Assembly (NCBI GenBank): GCA_963702105.1
Contig: OY969712.1
Span: 992,001 to 1,056,000 of the forward strand
Source of the DNA: ZC4RG20 sp963702105
GTDB taxonomy: Bacteria; Pseudomonadota; Gammaproteobacteria; Steroidobacterales; Rariloculaceae
Reading direction: 5' to 3'
DNA: 64,000 nucleotides
Below the pieces are notes generated by a model that saw only the letters and a program-made list of their open reading frames with translations, was not told the origin of the DNA and ran no database searches. Of the stretch, positions 34,435 through 43,585 are shown piece by piece (the first letter of the stretch is position 1; the number at the start of each line of letters is the position of its first letter). The position numbers and the translations under genes were made by a program.

Positions 34435-35664
34435 CTACCTCGAGAATTCTGCGGGCCTGAGCGCGAACGTGAGCAGCACCGCAAGCACGGAAAGCAGCGA
34501 AACCTGGACATGGCCGGCGATTTGCCATCCCCAGCTCGCCACCATCGACCCCATCATGAGCCCGCCGAGCGCCCCGCCGGCGTACATGCTGGAGATGAAC
34601 ATGCTCGAGCCCCTATTGGCCAGGCTGTGACGAAGCGCCTTGATGTGACCTCCGGCGAGGTTCGTATAGACGATGGCCGCGCCGAAGATACCGACGAGCA
34701 GGGCCATGAGCTTGTAAGCGACGATGCTCAGGCCCGGAAGATACAAGAAGAAGCCGAGTACGACGAGCACGAGGGAAGCGGAGATCAGGATGATCTTCGT
34801 CGGGAAACGATCGCCCAACTGGCCGGCGAAGAAGGCCGTCAGCGAGCCCAAACCGAAAAACGGCATGACGCCGCCGACTTCCGCGGGCGTCAATTTCAGA
34901 ACTTCCCTGAGGAACGTCGGATAAAGGCCGAGCCATCCATAGACGGTCAAGCCGTAGAGCACGCTGAGCACGGAGAAGATGAGCGTGTTCCGGTTCAAGA
35001 GCGACTCCGCGCCGCCGGCGTCCTCCCCGTGCTCCGCTGCTCGCTTGGTCTCGGTCAACCATGAGCGCACGAACAGCGCGCACAGGATCGCGAGGCCGAC
35101 TCCCGTAACTCCGAAGACCACCATCGGCGCGCGCCAGGTGCCGGTGTTGGACTGAATGTTGCCGATGGCCCAGGGGCCCAAGAATGAACCCAGCCCGAAA
35201 CACACGTTGACGATGCCGAGCGCCGCGACTCGCGTTTTGGAGAAATAGCTGGCCGACAGCGCGAACATGCTGGTGGCCAGGAACGACATCCCGGCACCCT
35301 GCATGACAATCAGCACGAACATACTGGCGAAACCTGTGGCTTGTGTGAAGAGCAGGGTGGCTACCGAGAACAGCGCGATGCCCAACAGCAGAACCGTCCT
35401 TCTCGAGGTCCTCGCAATCAGTCCGCCGCCCGGCAATCCCGCGATCGCGATGCCCAGAGTGAAGGTCGTAGTCAGCGTGCCCATCTGGGGCAGCGAGAGG
35501 TTGAGGGCTTCGCGAATATCGGTGCCGAGCATGCTGATGAGGTAGCGATCGGCCGCCATCAGCGTGTAAGCGACGAGCAGCAGGGCGAACATCGCGAGCG
35601 CGGCCGTGCGGGCGGAGGATTGATCGACGCGGACGGGCCGCTGCGCGGGGCTGGTTGAGGCCAT
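34435..35664 (-). CDS. Major facilitator superfamily transporter
   Basis: 409 residues, twelve hydrophobic segments (ALAMFALLLVAYTLMAADRY, TTTFTLGIAIAGLPGGGLIA, FMSV-type helices onward) and the loop motif GGGLIARTSRRTVLL after helix 2, as in MFS carriers. A central charged loop (LTETKRAAEHGEDAGGAES) divides the halves. The subgroup resembles anion:cation symporters for sugar acids or aromatic acids. It is divergent from an enolase-superfamily dehydratase, which suggests uptake of that enzyme's substrate. Confidence 0.88.
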   Translation of the reverse strand: MASTSPAQRPVRVDQSSARTAALAMFALLLVAYTLMAADRYLISMLGTDIREALNLSLPQMGTLTTTFTLGIAIAGLPGGGLIARTSRRTVLLLGIALFSVATLLFTQATGFASMFVLIVMQGAGMSFLATSMFALSASYFSKTRVAALGIVNVCFGLGSFLGPWAIGNIQSNTGTWRAPMVVFGVTGVGLAILCALFVRSWLTETKRAAEHGEDAGGAESLLNRNTLIFSVLSVLYGLTVYGWLGLYPTFLREVLKLTPAEVGGVMPFFGLGSLTAFFAGQLGDRFPTKIILISASLVLVVLGFFLYLPGLSIVAYKLMALLVGIFGAAIVYTNLAGGHIKALRHSLANRGSSMFISSMYAGGALGGLMMGSMVASWGWQIAGHVQVSLLSVLAVLLTFALRPAEFSR

Positions 35665-35871
35665 ACAGTTTTCTCCGTGTAGTTTTGTTCGTGCAGGCCT
35701 TGAGACGCTCGGATGCTATCACGGCTGTGCCGTGCGCCCGCAGGAGTTCGGCGAGGTAACACCCGCCGGCCGATCGAGGCGCAAGTGCTCCGCGGTGCAG
35801 CACCGCTGGCGTCGGCCGCTACTCACCGCTACCGTGCGCATACGCGCACTTCTGCGCGGAAGGAGGGGATT

Positions 35872-37119
35872 ATGAACCGTCGCGCTTTCCTGCAAGCCGC
35901 CGCGCTTTCCGCCAGTGGCGCTCTTTCGTCTCTAACGGCGGAGCCGGCCGACGCAGCGCTCTCCGATATGAAGATTACTCGTATCCGCGTCTTCAATCCG
36001 AGCGACAAGACGAATCTGAGCGGCTGGGTGAACTTGAGCGACATCGTCGTGGCGGTGGATACCGACGCAGGAATCACAGGCTTCGGCCAGGGCGGAACGC
36101 CTGATCTGTTGCGCTACGCCGCGGGCTCCCTGATCGGACAGGACCCATTCCGCACGGAATACCTTTGGCAACGCATGTACCGCAGCTCCATCTATCCCGC
36201 CGGCAGCGAGCGGTTGCACGCGGTGGGCGCGCTGGACTGCGCGCTCTGGGATATCAAGGGCAAAGCCTTGGACGCGCCGGTGTATCAGCTGATCGGCGGT
36301 CGCGCGCGAGACTACGTCGAGTGCTATCACTCTTTCGGCATGTTGTCGCCGGAGCAGGCCCGTGAAGAAGGGCACAAGGCGATGGCCGAAGGCTTTCGTG
36401 CAATTCGCATCCATGGCGTGCCGACGCCGGGGAACGTCTTCGATGCGACGCGCGCCATAGACGCTCTCGTCGAGATCGCGAAAGCCCTTCGTGACGGCGT
36501 CGGCCCCGACGGGGACTTCATCGTCGACGCCCACACGCGCTTCGAATACGCACAGGTCGCGCGGCTTTGCGATCTGCTCGCGCCATTGGCGCCCTTGTTC
36601 GTCGAAGATCCGCTCCATGCGATCGACAACGTCACTTTGTTCGAAAAGCTGCGAAGCAGAGTGACCGTGCCGCTCGCGGCCGGCGAGCAGTTCGGCGGGC
36701 TGCGCGATGGGAATTTGCCGCTCGTCGAGCGGGGCCTCATCGACTATCTTCGCACCAGCATTCCGAACTGCGGCGGGGTCACGAGCTATCGGACGCTGGC
36801 CGCGCTTTGCGAGGCGCACTCGGTCGGCTTGGTGCCGCACTTCACCGGGCCCCTCGCAACGTCGGCCGTCGTGCACAGCCTATTGGCGTTTCCCGGCTTG
36901 GCGCTCAACGAGGTTTTCCGCGTCGAGCTTCCGTCGTACCTCAAGGAGGGGTACGTCTTTCGGGACGGAAAGATGCGCGCGAGCGATCGGCCGGGTCTTG
37001 GCGTGGTCCTGGACGAAAGCCGCCTCAACCTCGTGGCCGAGTTCACGGAACCGCGGCCGGCAGGGTTGTATCAAGGGCAGAGCCTTTACCGGCCGGACGG
37101 TTCCTATCTCTATCTGTGA
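35872..37119 (+). CDS. Mandelate racemase/muconate lactonizing (enolase superfamily) enzyme, ManD/GalD-like, with export signal
   Basis: 415 residues. The start MNRRAFLQAAALSASGALSS looks like a Tat signal. The barrel shows the metal-site motifs FIVDAHTRFEY, FVEDPLHAID and LAAGEQFGG and a conserved LVPHFTGPLAT. The segment FRAIRIHGVP replaces the usual KxK of racemases, and DAH recalls the DxH of mannonate and galactonate dehydratases. A sugar-acid dehydratase is the best guess. AAGGAGGGG precedes the ATG. The divergent MFS carrier at 34435 supports a catabolic pair. Export of such an enzyme is unusual but known for annotated Tat members. Confidence 0.85.
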   Translation: MNRRAFLQAAALSASGALSSLTAEPADAALSDMKITRIRVFNPSDKTNLSGWVNLSDIVVAVDTDAGITGFGQGGTPDLLRYAAGSLIGQDPFRTEYLWQRMYRSSIYPAGSERLHAVGALDCALWDIKGKALDAPVYQLIGGRARDYVECYHSFGMLSPEQAREEGHKAMAEGFRAIRIHGVPTPGNVFDATRAIDALVEIAKALRDGVGPDGDFIVDAHTRFEYAQVARLCDLLAPLAPLFVEDPLHAIDNVTLFEKLRSRVTVPLAAGEQFGGLRDGNLPLVERGLIDYLRTSIPNCGGVTSYRTLAALCEAHSVGLVPHFTGPLATSAVVHSLLAFPGLALNEVFRVELPSYLKEGYVFRDGKMRASDRPGLGVVLDESRLNLVAEFTEPRPAGLYQGQSLYRPDGSYLYL

Positions 37120-37249
37120 GCGCCGCGTGCCGATCCTCGAGCGTCATCGCGAGCGGCCGCCTCGCACGCGGCTTGTGCCGCTTCACAAAGCCTCTATGAT
37201 GGGGCGTTTTGCGGGGTTTCTCCGTACCGCTCGCTCGAGGACGAAGCCA

Positions 37250-37963
37250 ATGCTCAGGAATCGAATGACCCTAGCCCTTCTGCTCCCGCTGCTTGCATTC
37301 GCCGTGCCCGTTCCGGGGCGCGCCGATACCATCGCCATCATCGGTACGGGCAACGTCGCCGGGGCGCTCGGTCCGGCCTTCGCCAAGGAAGGGCACACCA
37401 TCGTCTATGGCTCCAGGGCGCCCTCTCGGCCGGAGGTCGCTCAGCTCGTCGAACGCACGGGCCCGAAGGCGTCGGCCACGACGGAGCGAAAGTCGGTCAT
37501 CGGCGCCGACATCGTCGTGCTCGCTGTGCCCGGAACGGTAGCGGAAGAGGTGGCCCGTTCGCTCGGCGATCTCTCCGGCAAGATCGTACTTGATCCGACG
37601 AATCGCGTGGCGCGCAACACGGACGGCTGGCTCGATTACGGCGTGCCGGGCACGAAGTCCAACGCGGAGCTCGTTCAGAAGGCGGCGCCCAAGGCCCACG
37701 TCGTCAAGGCGTTCAATACGCTCAACTACCGTACGATGATCGACCCGGCGTCGTCGGGCGGCCCGGTCACGATCCCGATTGCGGGTGACGATGCAACGTC
37801 GAAAGAGAAAGTCGCCGAGCTTATCCACGGCATGAACCTCGAGGTCGTAGACTTCGGCCCTCTACGTTTCGCGCGCGTGCTGGAGGAAATGCTCGTCGTC
37901 TGGGCTAACGCCAGGAGTCACGGCCAGGCGTTCAACTACTATCTGCGGCCGCAGCCGCAGTAA
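37250..37963 (+). CDS. NADP-binding (F420-dependent reductase-like) protein with a signal peptide
   Basis: 237 residues. After a hydrophobic leader (LALLLPLLAFAVPVPGRA) the sequence is a Rossmann domain of the NADPH:F420 oxidoreductase group: IAIIGTGNVAGALGPAFA, VYGSRAPSR, DIVVLAVPGTVAEEVARSL, KIVLDPTNRVARNTDG and HVVKAFNTLNY. Such domains are normally cytoplasmic, and the leader lacks twin arginines, so either the export is real and the protein has another job, or the leader is a membrane anchor. GAGGA lies 8 bases before the ATG. It follows the enolase-superfamily gene by 130 bases. Confidence 0.8.
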   Translation: MLRNRMTLALLLPLLAFAVPVPGRADTIAIIGTGNVAGALGPAFAKEGHTIVYGSRAPSRPEVAQLVERTGPKASATTERKSVIGADIVVLAVPGTVAEEVARSLGDLSGKIVLDPTNRVARNTDGWLDYGVPGTKSNAELVQKAAPKAHVVKAFNTLNYRTMIDPASSGGPVTIPIAGDDATSKEKVAELIHGMNLEVVDFGPLRFARVLEEMLVVWANARSHGQAFNYYLRPQPQ

Positions 37964-38045
37964 GGAAACTCTCGGCGTTCATTGACCGGGGCGTCGCCGC
38001 CGGCTAGGCTCCGTCCCAAAAGCAGCAATGTCGGAGGTAGGGGAG

Positions 38046-38459
38046 ATGACTGGCGTGGGATTCGCAAGTGTCGGCACTGGCCTCTGCGCGGCCGCGGTAC
38101 TCGCCATTTGGGCGGGACCGGCGCCGGCGCATCATGGCACGGCCGTCAACTATGATGCTTCGAAGACCATCACGCTCGATGGCACGGTTACCGAATTTCG
38201 TTGGCGCAACCCGCACTCGGCGTTGTTTCTCGCAGTGAAGGGCGCGGACGGTAAAGTCACGAACTACGCGATTGAGCTGCCGAGCCCGACTCTGCTCTCG
38301 CGCGGTGAGCTTGGCTGGACTCGCCACACGTTCAAGCCTGGGGACCACGTCGTGTTCAAGGTTCATCCTTCGAGGACGGGCGCACCGGTGGCGGACGGCG
38401 GATGCATCAAGACCTGTGACGTCCTCGTGAATGGCAAGCCGCCTAAGAAAGAATACTGA
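38046..38459 (+). CDS. Secreted DUF6152 protein (standalone)
   Basis: 137 residues. Signal peptide ending GPAPA, mature start HHGTAVNYD. The DUF6152 core holds ITLDGTVTEFRWRNPHSALF with the conserved NPH and GDHVVFKVHPSRTGAPV. Two cysteines (CIKTC) near the end are not shared by the other copies. GGAGG sits 8 bases before this ATG; an ATG six codons earlier overlaps it. The next gene, 22 bases after its stop, encodes the partner module. Function unknown; see the paired-system finding. Confidence 0.85.
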   Translation: MTGVGFASVGTGLCAAAVLAIWAGPAPAHHGTAVNYDASKTITLDGTVTEFRWRNPHSALFLAVKGADGKVTNYAIELPSPTLLSRGELGWTRHTFKPGDHVVFKVHPSRTGAPVADGGCIKTCDVLVNGKPPKKEY

Positions 38460-38481
38460 GCGAATTCGTGAGCGAGTGCTG

Positions 38482-39312
38482 ATGAACGAAATTCGTTTGC
38501 TCGCCGCCGCGGCGTTCGTCGCGGCCACGGTGTTGAGCCCCGTCGCCTTGGGTCAGCATGCAGGTGCCGGCGCCGTAGAAGGCAGTGCCGTCGCGGAGGG
38601 AGGCGAAGCGACTGCGCCAAAGAGTTTGAGCGGTGTCTGGTTGCCGGCTACCAACGCCCGCGGTTACCCGATGTCGGAGTGGTCGGCGGATGCGTTGCCC
38701 TTCACGCCAAAGGGCCGAAAAATGTTCGAGGCCAACATACCCGGCAAAGGCCCTCGGCAGACCCTGCCGGCGCGCGGCAACGACCCGATCGGCACCGCGA
38801 ATCCGCCCGGTCTATACCGCACGCTCGTCTATCCACGGCCCTGGGAGTTCATTCAGCTTCCGGACAAGGTGGTTCAGATCTTCGAGTGGGGCAAGCACTG
38901 GCGCACGATCTGGACGGACGGACGCAAGCTGCCGGACGAGATCGTCTCCGGCCCCTTCTGGTACGGCTATTCGGTCGGGGAGTGGCAGGGCGATACGCTC
39001 GTAGTGAAGACGAATAATCTCGATGGGCGCGCGTGGTTTGACGAGTGGGGCACGCCCATCAGCGAATACGACGCGAAGGTCGAGGAGCGTTGGAAGCGTG
39101 TCGGCGACGATCGCCTCGAGCTCACGATCACCGTCACCGATCCTGAAGTCTATGCCCGTCCTTGGACGAGCGCGGTCAAGATCTACAAGCTGCAGCCGAA
39201 GGGCTCTGCGAGCGGCGAGCCGATGGAACAGATCTTCGCCCCGATCGACGAGCAGGACTTCAACGAGCGCGTTCGCGATCCCTCGGCGGAGGGGCCCAAT
39301 CAGGTCAAGTGA
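38482..39312 (+). CDS. Secreted GxW/DTLVV partner protein
   Basis: 276 residues. Signal peptide about 1-24. The module begins with SLSGVWLPATNARGYP, has WRTIWTDGRKLPDE and then FWYGYSVGEWQGDTLVVKTN, and ends with a beta-rich segment (ELTITVTDPEVYARPWTSAV). It lines up with the C-terminal halves of the fused proteins at 10635 and 48992 and with the protein at 55081. The GxW near the start is reminiscent of lipocalins, but no family is recognised. Cotranscribed with the DUF6152 gene at 38046. Confidence 0.8.
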   Translation: MNEIRLLAAAAFVAATVLSPVALGQHAGAGAVEGSAVAEGGEATAPKSLSGVWLPATNARGYPMSEWSADALPFTPKGRKMFEANIPGKGPRQTLPARGNDPIGTANPPGLYRTLVYPRPWEFIQLPDKVVQIFEWGKHWRTIWTDGRKLPDEIVSGPFWYGYSVGEWQGDTLVVKTNNLDGRAWFDEWGTPISEYDAKVEERWKRVGDDRLELTITVTDPEVYARPWTSAVKIYKLQPKGSASGEPMEQIFAPIDEQDFNERVRDPSAEGPNQVK

Positions 39313-39329
39313 GCGGCAGCAGGGCCGCC

Positions 39330-39812
39330 TTAATCGAGATGCCCTGCCGGGTCAGTCGCCCCCACGGATTCATGTAACGCTCCGAAGCATCGAATCGGGG
39401 TGCCGTCTTGATCGGTTTGGAAGAGGGACCAAAAGATGTCTTCTACTTCCTGTTCCGGCGCGTCATGTCCGTCCAACAGATAGCATATGCGGATGAGCAT
39501 TCTTGCCTGCATTCCGCGGACCACGGTTGCAATGTCCTCGTCTTTCGCGCCCGATTCTCGGAGGCGTTTCAATGACCGGCCGACCTCCGCATTTTGGTCC
39601 TTCGGACGACGCTCGGAGTAGGCGATATAACCGTCAATCCAATGACTGTCGTGCTTTGGAACGACGCGCTTCCATGCTTCCCGAAGGAACAGAAACCGCA
39701 GGAGCCGCGGAATTCCTTCGTCAAGCTCCGAACGGGCCAAAGACTCTGGATGCGGTGCTCCGAGCTTCCGAAGCAGCTCCGTCAGCGACGCCAAGTCTAC
39801 CGGCTCGGTCAT
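39330..39812 (-). CDS. Hypothetical cytoplasmic helical protein
   Basis: 160 residues, no signal peptide or membrane segment. Mostly helical and charged (LASLTELLRKLGAPHPESLA, RLLRFLFLREAWKRVVPKHD, VRGMQARMLIRICYLLDGHD). I do not recognise a family. It lies on the minus strand between the two plus-strand DUF6152 gene pairs, its stop 17 bases from the partner gene's stop. Confidence 0.65.
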   Translation of the reverse strand: MTEPVDLASLTELLRKLGAPHPESLARSELDEGIPRLLRFLFLREAWKRVVPKHDSHWIDGYIAYSERRPKDQNAEVGRSLKRLRESGAKDEDIATVVRGMQARMLIRICYLLDGHDAPEQEVEDIFWSLFQTDQDGTPIRCFGALHESVGATDPAGHLD

Positions 39813-40114
39813 GCTCCAGCGTCCGGGCGATTGTTCCTCGCGGCCATTTGCTTGTCTTCTTGTTCTCCGCGGCGCACCGCGAATAGGCAGGTTGACGACG
39901 GGGAGCCTACACCACCGTACCGGTAAGTTCGAGTTGTGTATACAATCGGGGGCCGCGGCGCCTTGCCGAGGTCAAGATTGGTGAACCTCGCCCTCGACCC
40001 CTTGATTTGAGCTCGGGCATGCAGCAACCTACTTTGTCTCTGCTGGAGGGTTCTCCGGTTTTTTCATGGCTATGTGGTCGCACGAGGTGCCGATCACAAC
40101 GTTGGGAGGCACAA
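39813..40114. other. Divergent intergenic region
   Basis: 302 bases between the helical protein gene (minus) and the second DUF6152 pair (plus). No gene is supported. GTGTATACAATC near 39938 is AT-rich and could be part of a promoter; GGGAGG at about 40104 is the ribosome site of the next gene. Confidence 0.35.
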
Positions 40115-40516
40115 ATGATTAGACGAGCTTTGGGCTGTGTTGCCGTGTTCGGGTGTCTGATGGCCGGGGCGCCGGTCCAGGCGCATCATTCCGTGGCCGG
40201 CATCTACGACATGTCGAAGCCGGCGGAAATCAAGGGCGCGCTGGCCAAGCTCCAGTTCGTGAATCCGCACGGATCGATCACGGTAACGGTGAAGAACGCC
40301 GACGGCACGACGACCGACTGGACGTTTACGACCGGTTCGGCCACGGCGCTCGCCCGGCGCGGCATCACCAAAGTCGGCCCGAAGGCGCTCACGATCGGCG
40401 AAGAGTTGACGGTGAAATTCTACCCGGCACGGAACGGGCACCCATTGGGAGACCTCCTGGCGATCACGCGGCCCGACGGCACGGTCATGGATATGTCCTC
40501 CAATACCCCCCGATGA
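40115..40516 (+). CDS. Secreted DUF6152 protein (standalone)
   Basis: 133 residues. Signal peptide ending GAPVQA, mature start HHSVAGIYD. Core: EIKGALAKLQFVNPHGSITV (conserved NPH) and ALTIGEELTVKFYPARNGHP. The start is the ATG after GGGAGG; 36 upstream in-frame codons are rejected because they would precede the signal peptide. The partner gene follows after 28 bases, the same order as at 38046-39312. Confidence 0.85.
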   Translation: MIRRALGCVAVFGCLMAGAPVQAHHSVAGIYDMSKPAEIKGALAKLQFVNPHGSITVTVKNADGTTTDWTFTTGSATALARRGITKVGPKALTIGEELTVKFYPARNGHPLGDLLAITRPDGTVMDMSSNTPR

Positions 40517-40544
40517 TTGAACCGCACCTTCGACGGAGCTCACT

Positions 40545-42371
40545 ATGGCTTCTAGAACAAGAATGATGTGGACGCGTGCCGCAATCGTCGCGACGCTCGT
40601 GGTCAGTGTGCCGTCCCTGTCCAGTGCTCAAGCGCAAAGCGGAGCGTCGGCAGCCGGTGCACAAGGCCGCCCGGGCGCGCCGGAGTACTCCTACACGCCC
40701 GCACCAGGCGCCAAGGACCTGAAGTCGGTCCTGTTCAACTGGGCCTGGTACATGGGCATGCTGCGGAGCACTGAAGAGCGCGATCTGGTCATGACGCTCG
40801 ACTATCAGGGCAAGGGCACCATGCAAGTGGACGGGCAGCCCTGCAATGTATCCCTGTATCGAGCGGACTTCAGCTACCGGGCCTCTGGTGAGCGGGTCCG
40901 GATCACCGGCACTCGGCCCGATGGTCAAAGCTGCTCCAACATCCAAGTCCTCAGTGGAGCCTATGCCTGGAACGAAGACATTCAGGGTGCCGAGCTCGTC
41001 CCGGGCCAAGGCCACGCGACTCCGATGCCGGCAACGGTAGAGGAGCGAATGATTCGTCTGTGGGCAAGCCCTCAAGGTGCGTGGAAGGCCGCAATGGCCG
41101 GCACCGAGTACCCAAAGCCGCCTCACCTGGCGCCCAGGCCGCAACGGGTACCCGCCGATGTAATGACGGCCGGCAAAACCTCGGTTAAGTGGGAAGGCGA
41201 CAAGCCGGAGCTGACGTTCCCGATCCCGGGGGTCCCCGATGCAACGGCGACCGCCACGCTTTCTTCTATCAAGAGCGCGCCCACCGCAAGGTTCATGCCC
41301 GAGCGCGTCGTGGTGAAAAATGGCGCGAACACGTACGAGTTCACTTACGGCGACTATAAGGACTGGAACAATAAGCTGAACCCTGCCGAGGCGTTCTATG
41401 CCGGCAAGATGACGGAGAAGAAGAACGGCGCCGTCGTAAGCGACATTACGACGACGGTGACGGAAACGGGGCAGATGTACGTCATTATGCCCGTGCCCAC
41501 AAGCGTCAAGGCCGCGATCAAGCCGACGAATCAGCCTCTCGACTGGACGCTGGAGGCAGCGCCCCCGGAGCAGACGGCGGCCGTCGCCACGCCGCGCCGC
41601 GAGGATGGCCATCCCGACCTGAGCGGGATATGGGGCCGCCCATTCAATCCAATCAGGGGGAGTGGCAACCGTCGATGCGGTCCATCGCAGGTAAAGGGTG
41701 GAGGAATCAACCCCGAGTTCGGCTGCCGCATCCCGCAAGACAACTTCTGGGTGGAGTACGAGTGGATCTCGCCCTCGCGGTTCGGGGTCTGGGGCCTTCC
41801 CACTTACAAGCCGGAGTACTGGGACAAGATCCAGGAACTCGATCAGTGGACGAACAAGGACGATCCGGTCATGACGTGCAAGCCGTTGGGCCTCCCCCGG
41901 CACGGCACGCCCCGGCGAATCGTTCAAACGGGCAAAGACGTCATCTTCTTCTATCCTGAGAACGCCGATTACGGTGGCGGAAACAACGAATATCGCGACA
42001 TCCCCACGGATGGCCGCAAGCGCCCGACAAGCGGGACGGAGGCGAACCTCGCGACGTTCTATGGCGAGAGCATAGGAACCTGGGAAGGGGATACGCTCGT
42101 CATCGACTCCACCAATTTCGACGATTCGACGTGGCTGGGACGAGGAGGCTTCATCCACTCGGGCCAGATGCATATCATCGAAAAGATCACGCGGGTCGGA
42201 AACGAGCTCCGGTACGACATGACGATCGAAGACCCTGTGATGCTTCTCAAGCCATGGGTGATGAAGACCCGCGTCCTGCACCTGATGTCTGGCGCTGATG
42301 TCGTCCAGCCCGAGCGTAGGGATTGCCAAGTGTACGAAAGCGGCAACGTCACCTTGCAGGTTCGACACTGA
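40545..42371 (+). CDS. Large secreted protein with a C-terminal GxW/DTLVV partner module
   Basis: 608 residues. Signal peptide about 1-28 (cut near LSSA). Residues about 45-340 form an N-terminal part of unknown family (KSVLFNWAWYMGMLRSTEER, DLVMTLDYQGKGTMQ, KLNPAEAFYAGKMTEKKNGA), perhaps a beta-rich binding domain. From about 350 (REDGHPDLSGIWGRPFNP) the partner module follows, containing GESIGTWEGDTLVIDSTNF and a final beta region. It is the enlarged version of the partner gene at 38482. Cotranscribed with DUF6152 gene 40115. Confidence 0.8.
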   Translation: MASRTRMMWTRAAIVATLVVSVPSLSSAQAQSGASAAGAQGRPGAPEYSYTPAPGAKDLKSVLFNWAWYMGMLRSTEERDLVMTLDYQGKGTMQVDGQPCNVSLYRADFSYRASGERVRITGTRPDGQSCSNIQVLSGAYAWNEDIQGAELVPGQGHATPMPATVEERMIRLWASPQGAWKAAMAGTEYPKPPHLAPRPQRVPADVMTAGKTSVKWEGDKPELTFPIPGVPDATATATLSSIKSAPTARFMPERVVVKNGANTYEFTYGDYKDWNNKLNPAEAFYAGKMTEKKNGAVVSDITTTVTETGQMYVIMPVPTSVKAAIKPTNQPLDWTLEAAPPEQTAAVATPRREDGHPDLSGIWGRPFNPIRGSGNRRCGPSQVKGGGINPEFGCRIPQDNFWVEYEWISPSRFGVWGLPTYKPEYWDKIQELDQWTNKDDPVMTCKPLGLPRHGTPRRIVQTGKDVIFFYPENADYGGGNNEYRDIPTDGRKRPTSGTEANLATFYGESIGTWEGDTLVIDSTNFDDSTWLGRGGFIHSGQMHIIEKITRVGNELRYDMTIEDPVMLLKPWVMKTRVLHLMSGADVVQPERRDCQVYESGNVTLQVRH

Positions 42372-42488
42372 GCCGAGGCGCGCAGTAGCCGAACGAGACC
42401 GTTGAAAGGCCGACTCCGGCGACGACGTGCGTCGTCGCCGTGAGCCGGCCACGCGCTTGCCCCGTATGCGGCGCTGATTCGGCGCCAC

Positions 42489-43541
42489 GTGTTCGATCAG
42501 GCCGACTTCGCACCGGAGATGGCTCGAACAGACCTCGACGTCGTTCCCGAGGATCGCCGAGAGGCCCTGCGCGCCGCGCTGGCCTCGGCGTTCGGCCGAG
42601 CGCGGCCGAGCTCGACGGAGCGCATCACCCGGGGCGCCTCCGGCGCGCTGATCTTTCGGCTCGATGTGGCCGGTCGCGCATACCTGCTACGCCTCGAGCC
42701 GAAACGCGAAGATTTCGACCCTGAAGGCGTCGGCTACGCCTGCATGCGTGCGGCGGCCGCGGCCGGCATCGCGCCGCGGCTGCTCTATGCCGACGCGGCA
42801 GCAGGCATCGCGATCATGGAGTTCGTGGCAGCGCAGTCCCTGTTCGGACATCCGGCTGGACGGGAAGGATTGCTGCGCGGCCTCGGGGCGCTCGTAGCAG
42901 AGCTGCAAGCCACGCCGCCGTTCCCCGCCGCCGTCGACTATCCGGTCCTCATTGCGGACCTGCTGGACCGCCTTGCGGAATCCGGCCGCTTCACGCCGGG
43001 TTTGCTCGATCCTCATCGGGAAGGCTTGCGGCGCCTCGTGGAGAGCTATGGGTGGGATCGGAGCGCGATCGTGTCGAGCCACAACGACTTGAACCCCGCC
43101 AATATCCTGTTCGACGGAGAGCGCTTATGGCTCGTCGACTGGGAGCTCGCGTTTGGAAACGACCCTCTGATCGACGTAGGCAACGTGGCCAACTACCTCG
43201 CGCCCACGGCCGAGCTCGAGGACGTGCTGCTGCGCGCGTGGCACGGCCGCGATCCCGATCGTCGGCTGCGCGCGCGATTCCTTCTCGCGCGCCAGTTCGT
43301 TCGTCTCGGTTACGCGTGCCTGACGCTGACCGTCTCCGCGGGCGCCGCCTCGTCGACACCGGACGGCGATTTGACGGCGCCTAGCCTGGACGAGTTTCAC
43401 AAGGCGATGGTGGAAGGACGCCTGAGGATGGATGCGCCCGGCAGCATGTATCTGTACGGGAAGGTATACCTCAACGAATTCATGACCCGCCTACGGTCGC
43501 GAGAGTTCGAGCAGGCCCTGGCAATCGTAAGGCAGGCTTAG
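42489..43541 (+). CDS. Aminoglycoside phosphotransferase/choline kinase family protein
   Basis: 350 residues. Kinase-like fold with the catalytic loop HNDLNPANILFDGERLWLVD and metal site DWELAFGNDPLIDVGNVANY, as in the APH/choline kinase family, and an N-terminal lobe containing GASGALIFRLDVAGRAYLLR. It probably phosphorylates a small alcohol or amino sugar; the substrate is unknown and a resistance role cannot be assumed. No signal peptide. Single gene; converges on miaE. Confidence 0.85.
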   Translation: MFDQADFAPEMARTDLDVVPEDRREALRAALASAFGRARPSSTERITRGASGALIFRLDVAGRAYLLRLEPKREDFDPEGVGYACMRAAAAAGIAPRLLYADAAAGIAIMEFVAAQSLFGHPAGREGLLRGLGALVAELQATPPFPAAVDYPVLIADLLDRLAESGRFTPGLLDPHREGLRRLVESYGWDRSAIVSSHNDLNPANILFDGERLWLVDWELAFGNDPLIDVGNVANYLAPTAELEDVLLRAWHGRDPDRRLRARFLLARQFVRLGYACLTLTVSAGAASSTPDGDLTAPSLDEFHKAMVEGRLRMDAPGSMYLYGKVYLNEFMTRLRSREFEQALAIVRQA

Positions 43542-43585
43542 CGCGCGCAGATGAGCGGTTGCTGCGGCCCCTCAAGTCGAGGCCA

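Noticed and set aside
42489..43541. Aminoglycoside resistance kinase
   Set aside because: Only the general kinase fold is visible; many such proteins act on choline, sugars or other metabolites, and there is no resistance context.
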